Assembly (NCBI GenBank): GCA_029215795.1
Contig: JARDYH010000003.1
Location: 32,737,001 to 32,801,000, forward strand
Reading direction: 5' to 3'
From: Anniella stebbinsi
Taxonomy: Eukaryota > Chordata > Lepidosauria > Squamata > Anniellidae
Length of the DNA stretch: 64,000 nt
Both the position numbers and the translations under genes were made by a program. Below, one piece after another: positions 10,559-21,174 of the stretch (position 1 is the stretch's first letter; each line of letters starts with the position of its first letter). The notes beneath the pieces are model-generated. The model was not told the DNA's origin and ran no database searches. It saw only the letters and a program-made list of their open reading frames with translations.

Positions 10559-10689
10559 GCAGGATCTACACTACTGCTTTAAAACGGTTTATAACAGTGG
10601 TGACAACTGTTGGAGTCCAGGACACACTCTATATACAATTTTTAAACCATTTTCAAAGTGTCATATCCTAGTTGGTGCAGATCTGGCTC
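10559..10689. mobile_element. GGCC(A)GATCTACACC-ended MITE
   Basis: GGCAGGATCTACAC and the reversed GATCTGGC end match the family at 17,055-17,185, 20,707-20,923 and 36,377-36,597. The internal TGACAACTGTTGG block is shared. The target duplication is not clear in this copy. Confidence 0.6.
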
Positions 10690-10699
10690 AGGTCAGGGG

Positions 10700-11689
10700 C
10701 ATCTGATGTAAAGCATGTCTTAGCCTTCATATTTATTTATTTATTTATTTAGCTACTCCATGTATATCATTATCCAAATAAGTAGTTTCTTCACGTCCTG
10801 GGCATTTTGATTTGATGGCTTTGTAAATAGCTTTGGGGGGGAGGAAGTGTTCTTGCTGCAGAGTAACTTAAGGACAGCTACACATTTCATCCATCCATAA
10901 CCCTTCCTCCTGGTTCAGCCCCTGACCGACAAAACTGTCCTCCACCCCCCACCCCTCACTCCTACTAACTGAACAAAGGCTAATTCAACACAGTGTTTTT
11001 TTTTTAAAAAAATCTGAAATGTGACCCTCCAAAGCTGAACAATTATAATGGCCATTATCCGGCGATTGTCATGGTTCAGGACTCCAAAACCTTGTTCTCA
11101 GTGGACGAGGTTTCTGACTCAACAGAAAAGGGAGAGAGATTGGTTACAGAAGGGCATCATGAGGTTCTCAGCCCCTTAGGTCCTAGTTCTCTAGGAAGGC
11201 CCCAGGGACCTGCTCCCCTGTGTTCAGAGGAGGTTGCATTGCTGTTCTTGGATTCTGAAGGCTCTAGCTGTGAAGATATCACCACACTGTGACCATTTTC
11301 TTGTTGTTGCAGATCAGCACTGCTGAAACAGACCCATCCTCTTTTAGGGAGAAGGACTCAGTCAATAGGGAGATGGGGCTAACCATTCTAAAGTAAGCCA
11401 AAACCATACTTAAGCTCAATCAAAATCTGCTGCTTATTGGAGCAACATACAAGCAAGCGTGTCTGGCTTCAATTTCATGCATTACTCAGAGCTCTCCGTG
11501 GTGCTGCTGCTTGATTTATGTTCCTCTCACTGGGAAACCTGACTTCTGCTTGGATGGAATCCACAGAGCCTGACTTTTCCCAAGTGCTCAGCATGAATTG
11601 GACTTCATAGTGTTCAACAAAGCTAGGCCCTCACTGCAACAGGGCTTGCTGCCTGAAAAAGAACAACCAACAGCACACTGATGGGACAC
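10700..11689. other. Unannotated; one 73-codon frame of unknown origin
   Basis: An ATTT run lies at about 10,730-10,752. The frame at 11,071-11,292 is rich in acidic residues and S/P/G and could be a retroelement remnant, but I do not recognise a domain. Nothing else is supported. Confidence 0.35.
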
Positions 11690-11845
11690 AGTGCAGAGTA
11701 GTGAAAAGTGTGTTGGATTTCGACTAGGAAAACCTGAACCTCAGCTCAGCTGTGAAACTTGCTGCAAGATCTTGGGTCTGTCGCTCTCACTCAGCCTAAC
11801 CTACCTTATAAGGTTGTTGTGAGGATAAAATGGGATAATCCCATC
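11690..11845 (+). mobile_element. GAGAGCCAGTG-type SINE, diverged
   Basis: GTGAAAAGTGTGTTGGATT, then CTCACTCAGCCTAACCTACC and AGGTTGTTGTGAGGATAAAA, follow the order of the well-preserved copy at 43,567-43,808. The tail is missing. Confidence 0.6.
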
Positions 11846-11964
11846 CCCGTTTGTGCTGCTCCATTTATTACCCAAATTGCTGCCATTCATCAGTCCATTG
11901 AAGTGAACTGTACCTACCCCCTAAACCTCATAGAGGATGTGGGGCAAAGGCACATTTGATTTAC

Positions 11965-12058
11965 AGCTGAAATCCTATATACACTTACCTGGGAGTAAGT
12001 CACATTTAACCCAATAGGACTTACTTTTAAGTAGACCTACATAGGATTGGACTGTCAG
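11965..12058. mobile_element. GACTTACTT palindromic MITE
   Basis: AAATCCTATATACACTTACC and GGGAGTAAGTC face GGACTTACTTTTAAGTAGAC and ACATAGGATT. The same motif set recurs near 16.2, 16.3, 19.2, 19.6-19.9, 36.3, 51.4, 54.5 and 60.0 kb. Non-coding and palindromic, so DNA-transposon derivation is likely. Confidence 0.65.
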
Positions 12059-12697
12059 TGAACAAAAAAGAGATGCAGTCAAAGTAGCAAACCAGGCCCA
12101 TGGACTCTTGTATGTATCATATCCTGCCCAAGACTGTTTGGAAATCAAAATAATAACCGTGCTATAGTCCAGAAGGCACATGTTCAGACTCCAATGTCGT
12201 AAAGTGTTCTTTTTTCTTCTTCTTTTTTAAAATCCTCACACATTTCACACTCTTAAAATATTCAGAATGTCAAAACGGAGCACACGCCAGCAAAGTTGTG
12301 AGATCCAGGCCCCAAGTAGGATAGAGAGAATACATTGGCAGACAAATTAAATTTGCAACTCCCCCTCCCCTTGACAGACGCAGTCCCTGACAGACTGTGC
12401 CTTTAACAGTTGTGTGACAATCATAAATGCAGAAGGTGAAGTCTCTCTCCCTCCCTCCCATTGCATTTCCATGCTACAAAACGCTTTCTGCCTGCCATGC
12501 AGTTTTAAAAGGAGAGTGGCTCTGCCACCCACCAAGAAAATGGGAAAGAAAAGATGGTGACCATAAGTCAGATGAGGGCGGCTGCTGTTTGAGCTCCAGG
12601 ATTCGGTAAAAGCTAGCAGACACCAGCATTGTGAGAAAAGAAAGCATATTAAGTACAGCTGAAAGGTATTCTGTTGTCCGAAATCTAGCAACCTCCA

Positions 12698-12812
12698 TGG
12701 GGTGGTGGTAGTTTGGGGTTGGACTATAACTACTATCATCCCCAGCCAGAAGGTGTATGGGAGTTGTAGTCCAACACATCTGGAGGGCATCAGGGATAAG
12801 AAGGCTGGATTA
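12698..12812. mobile_element. CTCCAGATGT palindromic MITE, diverged
   Basis: TAACTACTATCATCCCCAGC faces GGGAGTTGTAGTCCAACACA, followed by TCTGGAGGGCATCAGG. The left arm is more decayed than the right. Confidence 0.6.
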
Positions 12813-13206
12813 AACAGTATCCTTCTACCTCACTGCCTTCTTTTGCCCTCTTTTTGCCTCCCTGGCTGTTGCCTAGAGCCAGTGTCCCCTCCTGCTATAC
12901 ATTTTTGATTCGCTCCACATCCAAGTCGGCTGATCTGTTACATCCCCATTATGCTCAAATCAGCATCTCCTTTCCTTAACCTGCAAGCAGGTCTGTCTTT
13001 GCCATACACACACCTGAAGAGCCGCTGATCAAGGAAGAAACTTAGTATTGTCAGCCCCCAGTTGCTGATCATGCCTGCCTGGCTGCCTTTTGGTTGTTCA
13101 AAGAAGAACCTGCAAAACCTCGGGACACTGTCCTGGGGCTGGGTGAGTTAACACAAATTCATTTGCCTTGTTATCTTACTTGTTTGCTGCATTCTGGGTC
13201 CCCTCC

Positions 13207-13251
13207 CTGCAACAACTACAACAACAACAACAGCAACAACAACAACAACAC
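13207..13251. repeat. (CAA)n-rich tract
   Basis: An imperfect CAA repeat. It produces a run of asparagine codons in one frame, which is not evidence of coding. Confidence 0.9.
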
Positions 13252-13357
13252 TAGTTTCAAGTCAGAACCTCCAGATTTGTGTTGGTTCTTTTTTCTTACT
13301 TTTTCTTCTTCAGAAACACACTTGAATTTTCAACTCAACTTTCAAGCTAGAATGCAG

Positions 13358-13586
13358 GGCTAGAGCTACACTAGAGCTTTGTATCGATAAATGCACTGAT
13401 AATGGTTGGGGCACATTACACACTCCATATACCTCTTTTCTAGCATTATTTCCCATTTTTTATTCTGTATTATCCAAAATACCACAACAGATGTGATCGT
13501 GTGCGCTATGAGATATAAATGCACAAGACAGATATAGCGTCACCATGTGGGATTGTATCGATTTGACATGAGGTGTAGGTCTGACC
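13358..13586. mobile_element. GGCTAGAGCTACACT-ended MITE, 3-bp CAG duplication
   Basis: The left end GGCTAGAGCTACAC and the reverse complement of the right end, GGTCAGACCTACACC, are imperfect inverted termini. CAG flanks both sides. Internal blocks (TGTATCGATAAATGCAC, ACCACAACAGATGTGAT) recur reverse-complemented in the element at 61,909-62,115, so the two are the same family. Confidence 0.65.
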
Positions 13587-13635
13587 CAGGTCTAGTTTTC
13601 TACTTCTGGCTGCCTAAAACGTGTGCTCCACCCAG

Positions 13636-13850
13636 GTGGCCATGTATCCTATTTTACAAAGGACAGTCCTCTATTTGAAGGGCTGTCCAGTCCTAGCCCA
13701 GTTGAAAGATTAAGAACCATCAGAAGGGAGAACCAGAAGAGGCCTTGCAGTTGACTATCCACACTTAGCACCTGGAAAGCAGACTGAACAGGCACACAGG
13801 TCACCTGGTTATGGTGGCACCTATTGTATTCCCCTTTAAATTATAGTAAT
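13636..13850 (+). repeat. Interspersed repeat, uninterrupted copy
   Basis: GGACAGTCCTCTATTTGAAG, AGAAGAGGCCTTGCAGT, GCACCTGGAAAGCAGACTGA and TTTAAATTATAG recur in order at 61,835-62,250. There a MITE has been inserted after GAGAGCCA. This copy preserves the empty site AACCAGAAGAGG. The family is unknown to me. Confidence 0.65.
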
Positions 13851-14304
13851 CATAAAAAAATAATAGAATTTCCAAGATGGAAGATGTAACACAATTTTAA
13901 AATTGTAGCAGTACTTTTGAAAAATGAGAAATGACAAGGACCTTCTATGAAGTTCTGCTGTAATAAATACATTATCTCCCCCCACGCTCTCTCTTGTCAC
14001 AAAGTATGAATGTAACATGTACTGTTGATAGGAATTCATTGTATTTCATAGGAGTGTTATTCTCCATATTCTGTGTGTGCTATCTGTAAGGATAGAGTGA
14101 TTCGCTATATATGCTATAAACAAGCTATGAGTGCAAATTGTGTTCTTGGAACCTGGGCTAAGGAGCTTGCCACAGGTGAGTTGGTTCATTCTTGGAAGGA
14201 AAAATATCATTACTTTATGAGGAGGTGAACCCTTGCAAGAATGCTTCTGAAGTTACCTGTAAACCTGGCTACATTATGGAGAGGTCCTCCTGAGGTCATC
14301 AATA

Positions 14305-14382
14305 GGAGCTATTTATTTCATTTCATTTCATTTCTATACTGCCCAATAGCCAAACCTCTCTGAGCAGTTCACAAAACCTGTG
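14305..14382 (-). mobile_element. L2-like LINE 3' tail, minus strand
   Basis: An (ATTTC)n-like run leads into TATACTGCCCAATAGCCAAA and CTCTCTGAGCAGTTCACAAA, the reverse complement of the ATTGGGCGGTATA tail type seen in several LINE copies here. Confidence 0.6.
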
Positions 14383-14659
14383 ACTAAGTCCAAAAAGTCA
14401 AGCTGCATAGATGTATATTAAGGGAAAGGAACAGAGCTATTTCTAGGTAGAAAGTAATAAGTAGTCACATTTTACCTGTTTGAGCAAAGAAATCATGGGA
14501 GAAGCCTAAAAACATGGTTACCTAAGCTCTGCCAACCATGCTTGTCAGATGGGTAACTATAACATTTTAATGATGACTACTTTGTTGGTTGAGAGGAAAA
14601 GAACTTTAATAAGAAATATGCTAACCATTATTTCTATTTTGCTTGTAACTATCCTGATT

Positions 14660-14874
14660 GACCCTGTTCAAACAACATGCTAAGCCATGGTGGTTAAGCA
14701 TTTTGAGAGAAACTTTATGGCTTATTATGTCATGTGAACCATGACTTAGCATGCCGAGTGAACCATTCCTAACCTTTATGGCTACATAACCATGGTTTAA
14801 ACATGCCCACTAACCATTTGCTGCAAAAGGGTTAGTGGTCTAACCATGGCTTAGTGTGTTGTCTGAACAGGCCC
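14660..14874. mobile_element. GGGCCTGTTCAGAC palindromic MITE, 3-bp ATT duplication
   Basis: The left end GACCCTGTTCAAACAAC and the reverse complement of the right end, GGGCCTGTTCAGACAAC, are flanked on both sides by ATT. The inner blocks GCTAAGCCATGGTGGTTAAG and CTAACCATGGCTTAGTG pair. Relatives lie at 16.8, 35.0, 44.9, 51.5 and 56.0 kb. The ends and 3-bp duplication suggest a PIF/Harbinger-like MITE. Confidence 0.75.
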
Positions 14875-14950
14875 ATTGTATTGTATGTAGTAATGCGATT
14901 TGCTGGTTTCATCACTGCAAAGTTTTGTTATTCTCTAATACTGTTTGAGC

Positions 14951-15005
<55 letters not shown>
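14951..15005. repeat. (TA)n(TG)n compound microsatellite
   Basis: A short TA run passes into about 21 TG units. Confidence 0.95.
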
Positions 15006-15008
<3 letters not shown>

Positions 15009-15382
15009 CTTGCTTGAAGGGTGGTTCAGGCCAGGATCACAACTCATAAATTAATTCCTGAAGCACAGAACACTCAGCTGGGATTTATAAACCTGTTGCT
15101 CAGTGGAGTCTATTCATACCGCTGTTTTATCTTTTGGCCAGGTGAGTCACAGACACACCTGTTCAGGGAAGAGAAACAAGTTGGATGGAGCAGGAATGTT
15201 ATACCTGTCTCCCTATCACACACATACACTTATCTGACTAGGCTAATGTTGGAAGAGACATTTAGTCCTGGATTCTTGGCCAGCCCAAGAATTTGGCTGC
15301 CTGAGGAGAAAAACAAGATGGTGCCCCTCCCATTCCATGTATGAAAGCTGACTGGGCTAGCAGATGAATCTTTCTTTAACAC

Positions 15383-15702
15383 TAGGCTGACCGTATGAAA
15401 AGGAGGACAGGGCTCCTGTAACTTTAACAGTTGTAGAGAAAAGGGGATTTCAGCCAGTGTCATTTGTATGCAATTAGTTCCTGGTGAAATTCCCTCTTCA
15501 TCATAACAGTTAAAGTTGCAGGGGCCCTGCCTTCTTTTGTATCTGGTCACTCTAGTATAGTGCCTGCAACTTTAACAGTTGTGATGAAGAGGAAATTTCA
15601 CCAGGGACTAATTGCATACAAATAACACTGGCTGAAATTCCCTTTTCTCTACAACTGTTAAAGTTACATGAGCCCTGTCCTCCTTTTCAGATGGTCAGCC
15701 TA
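15383..15702 (+). mobile_element. Dimeric hAT-like MITE, TAGGCTGACC ends
   Basis: A 320-bp element ending TAGGCTGACC and GGTCAGCCTA. The left half is a complete unit of about 170 bp ending TGGTCACTCTA. It is followed by ATAGTGCC and an inverted partial unit (CAGTTGTGATGAAGAG...CTACAACTGTTAAAG). The outermost segment is GAAAAGGAGGACAGGGCTCC. Flanks TTTAACAC and TAATTTAA do not match, so the duplication has decayed or shifted. Strand is set by which half holds the complete unit. Confidence 0.85.
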
Positions 15703-16079
15703 TAATTTAATACTGATGGGAGTTAGTTTAGGAGGTGCAGAGCAGACTTCCTGGTACACATCTTTCTTCTCCAAGAACCTGCTGCCCCCTCCCAGCTTCT
15801 GCCACCTAACTGACTGCTTCATTCTGTCTAATGATTGCACTGGCCCTGCCTGGACTCAGATTTCCTTTACTTAGATATTTTCTCATTTTAATGCCCAGTT
15901 GCAGCTTTGCAAAACCAGAACTCCAAATTCGGCTTGATTTTGTCCATACTGAATGCCACCACACGTCAGTCCAGTGGTACAAACACACCTTCAGGGCTTT
16001 CCCTTTCCCCATTGATCAGTCGTCTCTCTGAAACACTGTAACGGCGTGCAAGTGTAGAGATGCAATTCATTCCCAGCAG

Positions 16080-16160
16080 GCTAACTTAGGGTGCACAGAG
16101 GGAATGATGGGAATTGTAGTCCAACATATCTGAAAAGCACCAGATTGAGGGCAGGCTGCT
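16080..16160. mobile_element. CTCCAGATGT palindromic MITE, half copy
   Basis: Only the right arm is clear: GAATGATGGGAATTGTAGTC, CAACATATCTGAAAAGCACC and AGATTGAGGGCAGGCTG. Confidence 0.55.
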
Positions 16161-16162
16161 AT

Positions 16163-16322
16163 ACATACTTAAATGGGAGTAAGCCCCATTGAAATCAATG
16201 GGACTTACTTCTGAATAGACATGCGTAAGATTTCACCTACTGTGTGATCTTTCACAGTTAGTTACTATGTGAACTCAATGGGACTTACTTCAGAATAGAC
16301 ACACATAGGATTTCACTGATTG
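16163..16322. mobile_element. Two GACTTACTT palindromic MITE fragments
   Basis: AATGGGAGTAAGCCCCATTG with AATCAATGGGACTTACTTC is followed about 60 bp later by a second GAACTCAATGGGACTTACTT and a further ATAGGATTTCACTGATTGTG. The TTTCACCTACTGTGTGA and TTTCACTGATTGTGTGA parts also repeat, which suggests a local tandem duplication. Confidence 0.6.
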
Positions 16323-16712
16323 TGTGACCTTTTGGTTTTATGCGATCTTTTACAATGGTATGTTGGGTGATTTAAATTGGGCTTTGCCCATTCTTTCAAA
16401 TGCTAAAAGCTAGGGTGTTTCCAGATGAGGCTTTTTATCATGCCATCATCACCCGGCTATTCACTGAATATATATCGACGTCTTCCATATGTAGCCCTTC
16501 TCCACCACTTCTTCTGTCTTTTTTCTTACCGCAGAAAATCCATTAGAAAGAAAAGAAAAAATAGCTCCACAATTCTGTGTCTTTCATTGGTAGCACCAGG
16601 AGCCCTTCATCTAGAAGAATCCGCAGTCACATGTTAGGCCCATTGAAACTAATGCAACATCAGTCATGACTTACTTAGCATGAGGCCGACCTGATGAATT
16701 TGGGGGCATCAA

Positions 16713-17040
16713 GGGGCCATAGCTCAGTAGTAAAACATGTGCAGAAGGTACCAGGTTCAATTGCTGGGCCTGACTATGTGTTACATAGGGCCGGTTCAGA
16801 CTGTTAATTAGCAAAACTGTGGTTCTCTGGGGTTAGCAGTAAAAACAAGCCGTGCTGTCACACACAACACTTTAAGCCATGGTTAGAGTTGCTAACCCTG
16901 CTGCAGACGGTCCGACTGTGGTTAGTGAGTGAGCAGGATTTAGCAAACCGCATTGAACAAGACAACTTAAAAACCCAAAAGCCTTAACCAGCTGGGTTTA
17001 AGATGTATTCTGAACAGGCCCATAGAGTTTCATGTAATTT
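16713..17040 (+). mobile_element. tRNA-derived SINE split by a MITE
   Basis: The plus-strand head reads GGGGCCATAGCTCAGTAG, then GCAGAAGGTACCAGGTTCAA, so A and B box-like motifs are both visible. The CTTTGCAT part of the usual head is deleted. The body is interrupted at about 16,788 by a GGGCCTGTTCAGAC-type MITE, and a little SINE-like sequence may follow. Confidence 0.65.
16788..17021. mobile_element. GGGCCGGTTCAGACT palindromic MITE, 3-bp ATA duplication
   Basis: The left end GGGCCGGTTCAGAC and the reverse complement of the right end, GGGCCTGTTCAGAATAC, are flanked by ATA on both sides. The interior has GGTTAGAGTTGCTAACC-type small hairpins. It sits inside the SINE. Confidence 0.75.
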
Positions 17041-17054
17041 CCACCTGAGCCTTA

Positions 17055-17185
17055 GGCAGGACCTAAACCACTACTTTATACCGGTATCGAAGTGCACTGA
17101 CAACTCTTGGGGCTCATGACACATTCCACATACCATTTTCAAGTTGCTTTCAGAGTGTTATATCCTGCTTGGTGTAGATCTGGCC
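17055..17185. mobile_element. GGCCAGATCTACACC MITE, 3-bp TTA duplication
   Basis: The left end GGCAGGACCTAAACC and the reverse complement of the right end, GGCCAGATCTACACC, are flanked by TTA, the target type typical of PIF/Harbinger elements. The interior contains GCACTGACAACTCTTGGGGC, shared with the 20.7- and 36.4-kb copies. Confidence 0.75.
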
Positions 17186-17293
17186 TTAAACTGCTTTTGT
17201 CTCAAACAAACCGGTAATAGGGAGCTGGAATCCTGAGCAGAGGACTAGACAGGGGAAGTGGGTGCTTTAACCTTGGATAGCCACTGCCAGTCA

Positions 17294-17600
17294 GTGTTGT
17301 CAGCAGGGCCAGTGGCAAGGGTAGGGATGGTTAGGCACCTGCCCAGGTCCACACTCCAGCAGGGGCCCACTGACAAAAGCCCCCTGGGTTTGCTCCTCTT
17401 CTTCACCATTGCAACTTGCTTGTTCACCTGCTTTTCACTCTGGCCCAGAAAATGATGATGGTGAGAAGGAGGAACAGTAAATGCCACTACCTACATGCTC
17501 ACTGGTTCAGCAAGCCATCAAGCAAGCGAGTGGCAACATTGGTGAGAAAGAGGAGGAGGCGCAAGAACAGCTGGTGACAATGGCGGTGAGAAGAAAGGCT
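17294..17600 (+). repeat. Interspersed repeat shared with 55.1 and 5.7 kb
   Basis: GGGCCAGTGGCAAGGGTAGG, GGCCCACTGACAAAAGCCCC, TTCTTCACCATTGCAACTTG and a CTCACTGGTTCAGCAAGCC block follow the order seen at 55,090-55,320. The family is not recognised. Confidence 0.55.
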
Positions 17601-17802
17601 TATCTGAGGGATGGGCCCTAGTCAGGCCAAGATCCCTCAAAGATCAGCAGCCAACACTCATTGCCAGTCCTAGGAAAGATGGGCCAGTGGTCTGACTCAG
17701 TCAAAGCAGCTTCATAGGTGCAGTTGGGCCAGAATTTCTCTCAATATCCAACCCTAAACATTACACAGTATTAGCGTTCAGCCTCATAAGCTGGTTGGTG
17801 AA

Positions 17803-18500
17803 TAGTGCTTTTGATCGGGTCCGATCCACGATCTGGAGCTGATCCAACCAAAATTGGATAAAATTATCCAATTCCGATCCCAGCTTCTGGATCGTCCGAT
17901 CTGATCCGAACCGGTCCAAAAGGACCCGATCCGGGTCGGATAAGATCGGAGGATGCCAGTGGACAGCAGCGGATGGCCCCAGCAGGTAAGGAGCATGAGG
18001 GGGAGGGCCCCACTTACCTGCCGGGGCGCCACTTCCGTGCGCTGCTCCGATCTACTGAGAAACAGGCTTTGCGACCTAGTTCTCAGTAGAGCGCCGGGTG
18101 ATGACATCATCACCTGGCGCGCTATTGAGAGGCAGGCCGCGAAGCCTGTTTCTCAGTAGATCGTACCAGCGGATGTCAGCGGACAGCCTCGGCAGGTAAG
18201 GAGCATGAGTGGGGGGGAGGGACAGGGAGGGGGGAGTTAGGCCTCCACTCACCCACCCACCGCCATGTTTTCTGTATAGGCTTGCATTGGGGGAAAGAAA
18301 GCTTTCCCCCAATGCAAGCCTATGGCGAAAACACCAAAAATGGCAGCCGATCCAAAAATCGGCACGTCTGATTTTCGGATTGGGATCAGGCCCAATCTGT
18401 GGGACCTCCGATTTTGTCTGAACCGATCCAGGACAACATCGGAGGTCCCGATCCAGGTCCCAATCCAATCTGGGGGGGGGGGGGTCCGTGCACATCACTA
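17803..18500. mobile_element. Foldback hAT-like element with GATCCG-type subterminal repeats
   Basis: The ends are TAGTGCTTTTGATCGG and GTGCACATCACTA. GTGAA abuts both ends; an 8-bp duplication is not intact. Both ends are dense in short GATCCGA, GATCGG and ATCCAAT motifs. Inner arms include TTACCTGCCGGGGCG and a GGCTTGCATTGGGGGAAAGA hairpin against TTTCCCCCAATGCAAGCC. The terminus and subterminal style match the 3.2-kb palindrome at 46.2-49.4 kb. Confidence 0.7.
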
Positions 18501-18713
18501 GTGAATAATATGGAAGTAATTGGTGTGGGTTGTCCCACACGAGCCCTACTGTCCCTGTGGCTGCCATTTTGCTCCTCTGTACTGTCACTTCCACCAGCAA
18601 GCAATATTTATGCAAAATATCCTTCTAATTTTGTGTGTGTTACATAAAGATATAGGTTCTACCCATAGTCAACCACTGATCATCAAAGCTGTCTTCCCTC
18701 AGTCCTACTCCTA

Positions 18714-19093
18714 GGGGCTGTCTATACATTCTGGAAGCCCTGAGGTGGCTCCATGGTGGCACTGCATTGATTATATGATGCCGCAGCCACCGTAAAGCCA
18801 TTGCAGGGCTTTCCAGAGAAGCTCCGTATTTTAAAAGTCAGGGATTTACCCCGACTTTTCAGGATGGAGCAAGGCAAACACAGCCCTTCGACCTTTGCTC
18901 TATCCTCGATGCAGAGGTGTGGCCTGGTGGATGGCGACTTCTGATGGGGACCCCAAAGGGAAGGGGATGGAACCAGCCACTGGAAACCCTACACCTTTGC
19001 TGTGCATTGGGATTAGCCACCGCCACCCCAATGCAGCAAAAGCACAGGGTTTTGCTTATCATGGCAGTGACCCACCACTGTATAGGCAGCCCC
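18714..19093. mobile_element. GGGGCTGTCTATACA-ended MITE
   Basis: The left end GGGGCTGTCTATACA and the reverse complement of the right end, GGGGCTGCCTATACAG, match well. TA flanks both sides; the wider flanks CTA and TAA do not agree, so the duplication may be 2 or 3 bp. The inner arms contain GGGATTTACCCCGACTTTTC. Related to the element at 3.85-4.27 kb. Confidence 0.65.
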
Positions 19094-19193
19094 TAAGAGA
19101 GGTTAATCTGATCTAGAATTATTTATCTGAAATTCCATCCTCAATATCTGAGACGCCATCATGGCCAACTCACTCCGAAAAAAGCTTAATACA

Positions 19194-19282
19194 TTTACAG
19201 TGCAATCCAGTGCATGCCCATTCAGAAGTAAGTCCCATTAAGTTCAATGGGACTTCTTCACAAATAAGTGTGTATTGCAGGG
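19194..19282. mobile_element. GACTTACTT palindromic MITE
   Basis: AGTGCAATCCAGTGCATGCC and CATTCAGAAGTAAGTCCCAT face AATGGGACTTCTTCAC and GTGTATTGCAGG. One compact copy. Confidence 0.65.
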
Positions 19283-19577
19283 TGCAGAACCTCAAGCTGG
19301 AGGGGGGCCAAATCTGGCCCTCTTTGATTCCCCAGATGGCTACACACTCCTCCCCTGCCCCCCGATCATTTGGTGGTTTCCTGACTTTTGTGTAGTTTTG
19401 TCCCCATTCTAAAATGTTGAAATGCCTCTCCTAAGGCATAGTTATTGTAAGTAAGAGTCTTAAGCCAAAATAGCCTAGTATTGTATTTGTGAGCCTCTTC
19501 TTTTTGACTTTGCCCCACCCACCACTAGAATGTAGCCCCTGAAATCTTCTCGGAAGGGGAAGTTGGCCCTTCACTCC
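19283..19577 (+). repeat. Interspersed repeat with TGCAGAACCTC start
   Basis: Second copy of the family seen at 520-750. It shares GGTTTCCTGACTTTTGTGT-like, TTGAAATGCCTCTCCTAAGG, GAATGTAGCCCC and GTTGGCCCTTC blocks in the same order. The CAGGGTGCAGAACC start suggests a hAT-type terminus, but no right terminus or duplication was found. Confidence 0.55.
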
Positions 19578-19599
19578 TGATGAATAGGATTGTGCTGTT

Positions 19600-19882
19600 A
19601 CACTGCAATCCTAAACCCCCTTACCTGGGAGAAAGTCTCATTGAATTCATAAGAACATCAGAAGAGCCATGCTGGATCAGACCAAGGGTCCATCTAGTCC
19701 AGCACTCCGCTTACACAGTGGCCAACCAACCATCGACCAGGGACCCACAAGCAGGACATGGTGAATTGGCACCCTCCCACCTATGTTCCCCAACAATTTG
19801 TGTATATAGGTTTACTGCCTCTGATACTGGAACTCAATGGGACTTAGTTCTGAGTGGACGTGTATAGAATTGCACGGTTATA
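19600..19882. mobile_element. GACTTACTT MITE split by a CR1 fragment
   Basis: TGCAATCCTAAACCCCCTTA and GAGAAAGTCTCATTGAATTC form the left half. AACTCAATGGGACTTAGTTC and GTATAGAATTGCACGG form the right half. A minus-strand CR1 3' end occupies the middle. GAATTC and GAACTC at the junctions may be remains of the target duplication. Confidence 0.65.
19649..19829 (-). mobile_element. CR1 LINE 3' end inside a MITE
   Basis: The plus strand reads CATAAGAACATCAGAAGAGC, CATGCTGGATCAGACCAAGG, GTGGCCAACCAACCATCGAC and ends at ACTGCCTCTGATACTGG. It is the 3' part of CR1 in reverse orientation, strongly 5'-truncated. Confidence 0.8.
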
Positions 19883-20171
19883 AGTTCCTTTTATTTGAAC
19901 AACATTCTAACTCGTGCCAGTCCACTGAGGTGAGAATTACCAACCCAATACAGATTTGTATAACAACAATACAATTTTTACTTTCTTCATCTTGTAGCGG
20001 TTTAAGCTGCTTTGATTGATACTGAGCAAAATCAGCACTTCATTAACCAAATATAAGACTTTGAAGGCCACACAAAATGATAATATGGACAAATGGACCA
20101 CTGTTTCGGGGGTCAAAAGGGAATTCCCATGGACCAAGTCCATTTCAGATTTGTTAGTAGTTGTCTGCCGC

Positions 20172-20402
20172 TTTATTTATTTATTGTTACGTTTATATCC
20201 CACCTTCTTTCCTCTTGCAAGGAACCCAAGGCGGCTTACATGGTCCTCCTCCTCCTCTCCATTTTATCCTCAGAACAACCCTGTGAGGTAGGTTAGGCTG
20301 AAAGCCCCAAATCACCCAGTGAACTTCATGCCTGAGTGGCGACTAGATCCCAGATCTCCTGAGTCCCACTCCAACATTCTAACCACTACACCACATTGGC
20401 AT
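20172..20402 (-). mobile_element. GAGAGCCAGTG-type SINE
   Basis: The plus strand starts with a TTTATTTATTTATTG tail complement, then ATCCCACCTTCTTTCC, AGGAACCCAAGGCGGC, AACAACCCTGTGAGGTAGG and TTCTAACCACTACACCACAT. The last block is the reverse complement of a tRNA-like A box (TGGTGTAGTGGTTAG). A nearly complete copy. Confidence 0.8.
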
Positions 20403-20706
20403 TACAATTAGAACAGAGTAGCTTAACACAGCACTGATATAGCTATATCTCTATCTATAAGAAGCCAGTGACTAAATCCAATTCATTTGGTATATTGGCA
20501 AGAAACCCCATCATTTAGGTAGTTTGCATAATCTACTCTAGTTTCACTGAGGTTGTCAGTACCGCTTATTTACCTAGCTGATTGAAATGCAGATAAATCC
20601 AAGTCCTGCAAATGAAGGAGCAATTAGATGAGTCTGTATACACCATTCACATAGAGCTTATCCTAGAGCAATAAAACCTGCACGGTATCTTATTGGGGCT
20701 TGTTAT

Positions 20707-20923
20707 GGCCAGATCTACACCAAGTAGGATATAGCGGTATGAAAGCAGTGTGAAAGTGGTGTATAAAAGGCAGGAGCCACATTACTGCTTTATAGCGGTA
20801 TTTAAGTCCACTGATAACTGTTGGGGCCCATTGGCACTATACTGCTATATCCTGCTTGGTGTGGCTCCTGCCTTTTATATACTGCATTCATACCGCTATA
20901 TCTTGCTTGGTGCAGATCTGGCC
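20707..20923. mobile_element. GGCCAGATCTACACC palindromic MITE, 3-bp TAT duplication
   Basis: The ends GGCCAGATCTACACCAAG and the reverse complement of the right end, GGCCAGATCTGCACCAAG, are flanked by TAT. The interior is a strong palindrome, with TATAAAAGGCAGGAGCCAC facing GTGGCTCCTGCCTTTTATA. The open frame across it is an artefact of the palindrome. Confidence 0.8.
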
Positions 20924-21174
20924 TATGTCAGCAGGGACTTTTATACACTGCAGATATGTGTTTTCCTTCCCACCAAGTGTGGATACCCAAGTTGGTAAAG
21001 AAGCACGCTTCATGTAACAATTCTTCTTTCAGCCATGGACTGTATTATTCTATTAGACACCGAATGTGTCTAGCAAGAAAGACAAATTGTCCTTTCTTGC
21101 TCCAGCCTATGGCTTAAGGAGGACCAGTCCAGCCTTACGGTCTAAGGCAGACTCAGGCGTGTGGGATCAACTTA

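Noticed and set aside
12347..12790. 147-codon minus-strand frame
   Set aside because: It begins in a CTCCAGATGT MITE, overlaps other frames of similar length, and has no recognisable domain.
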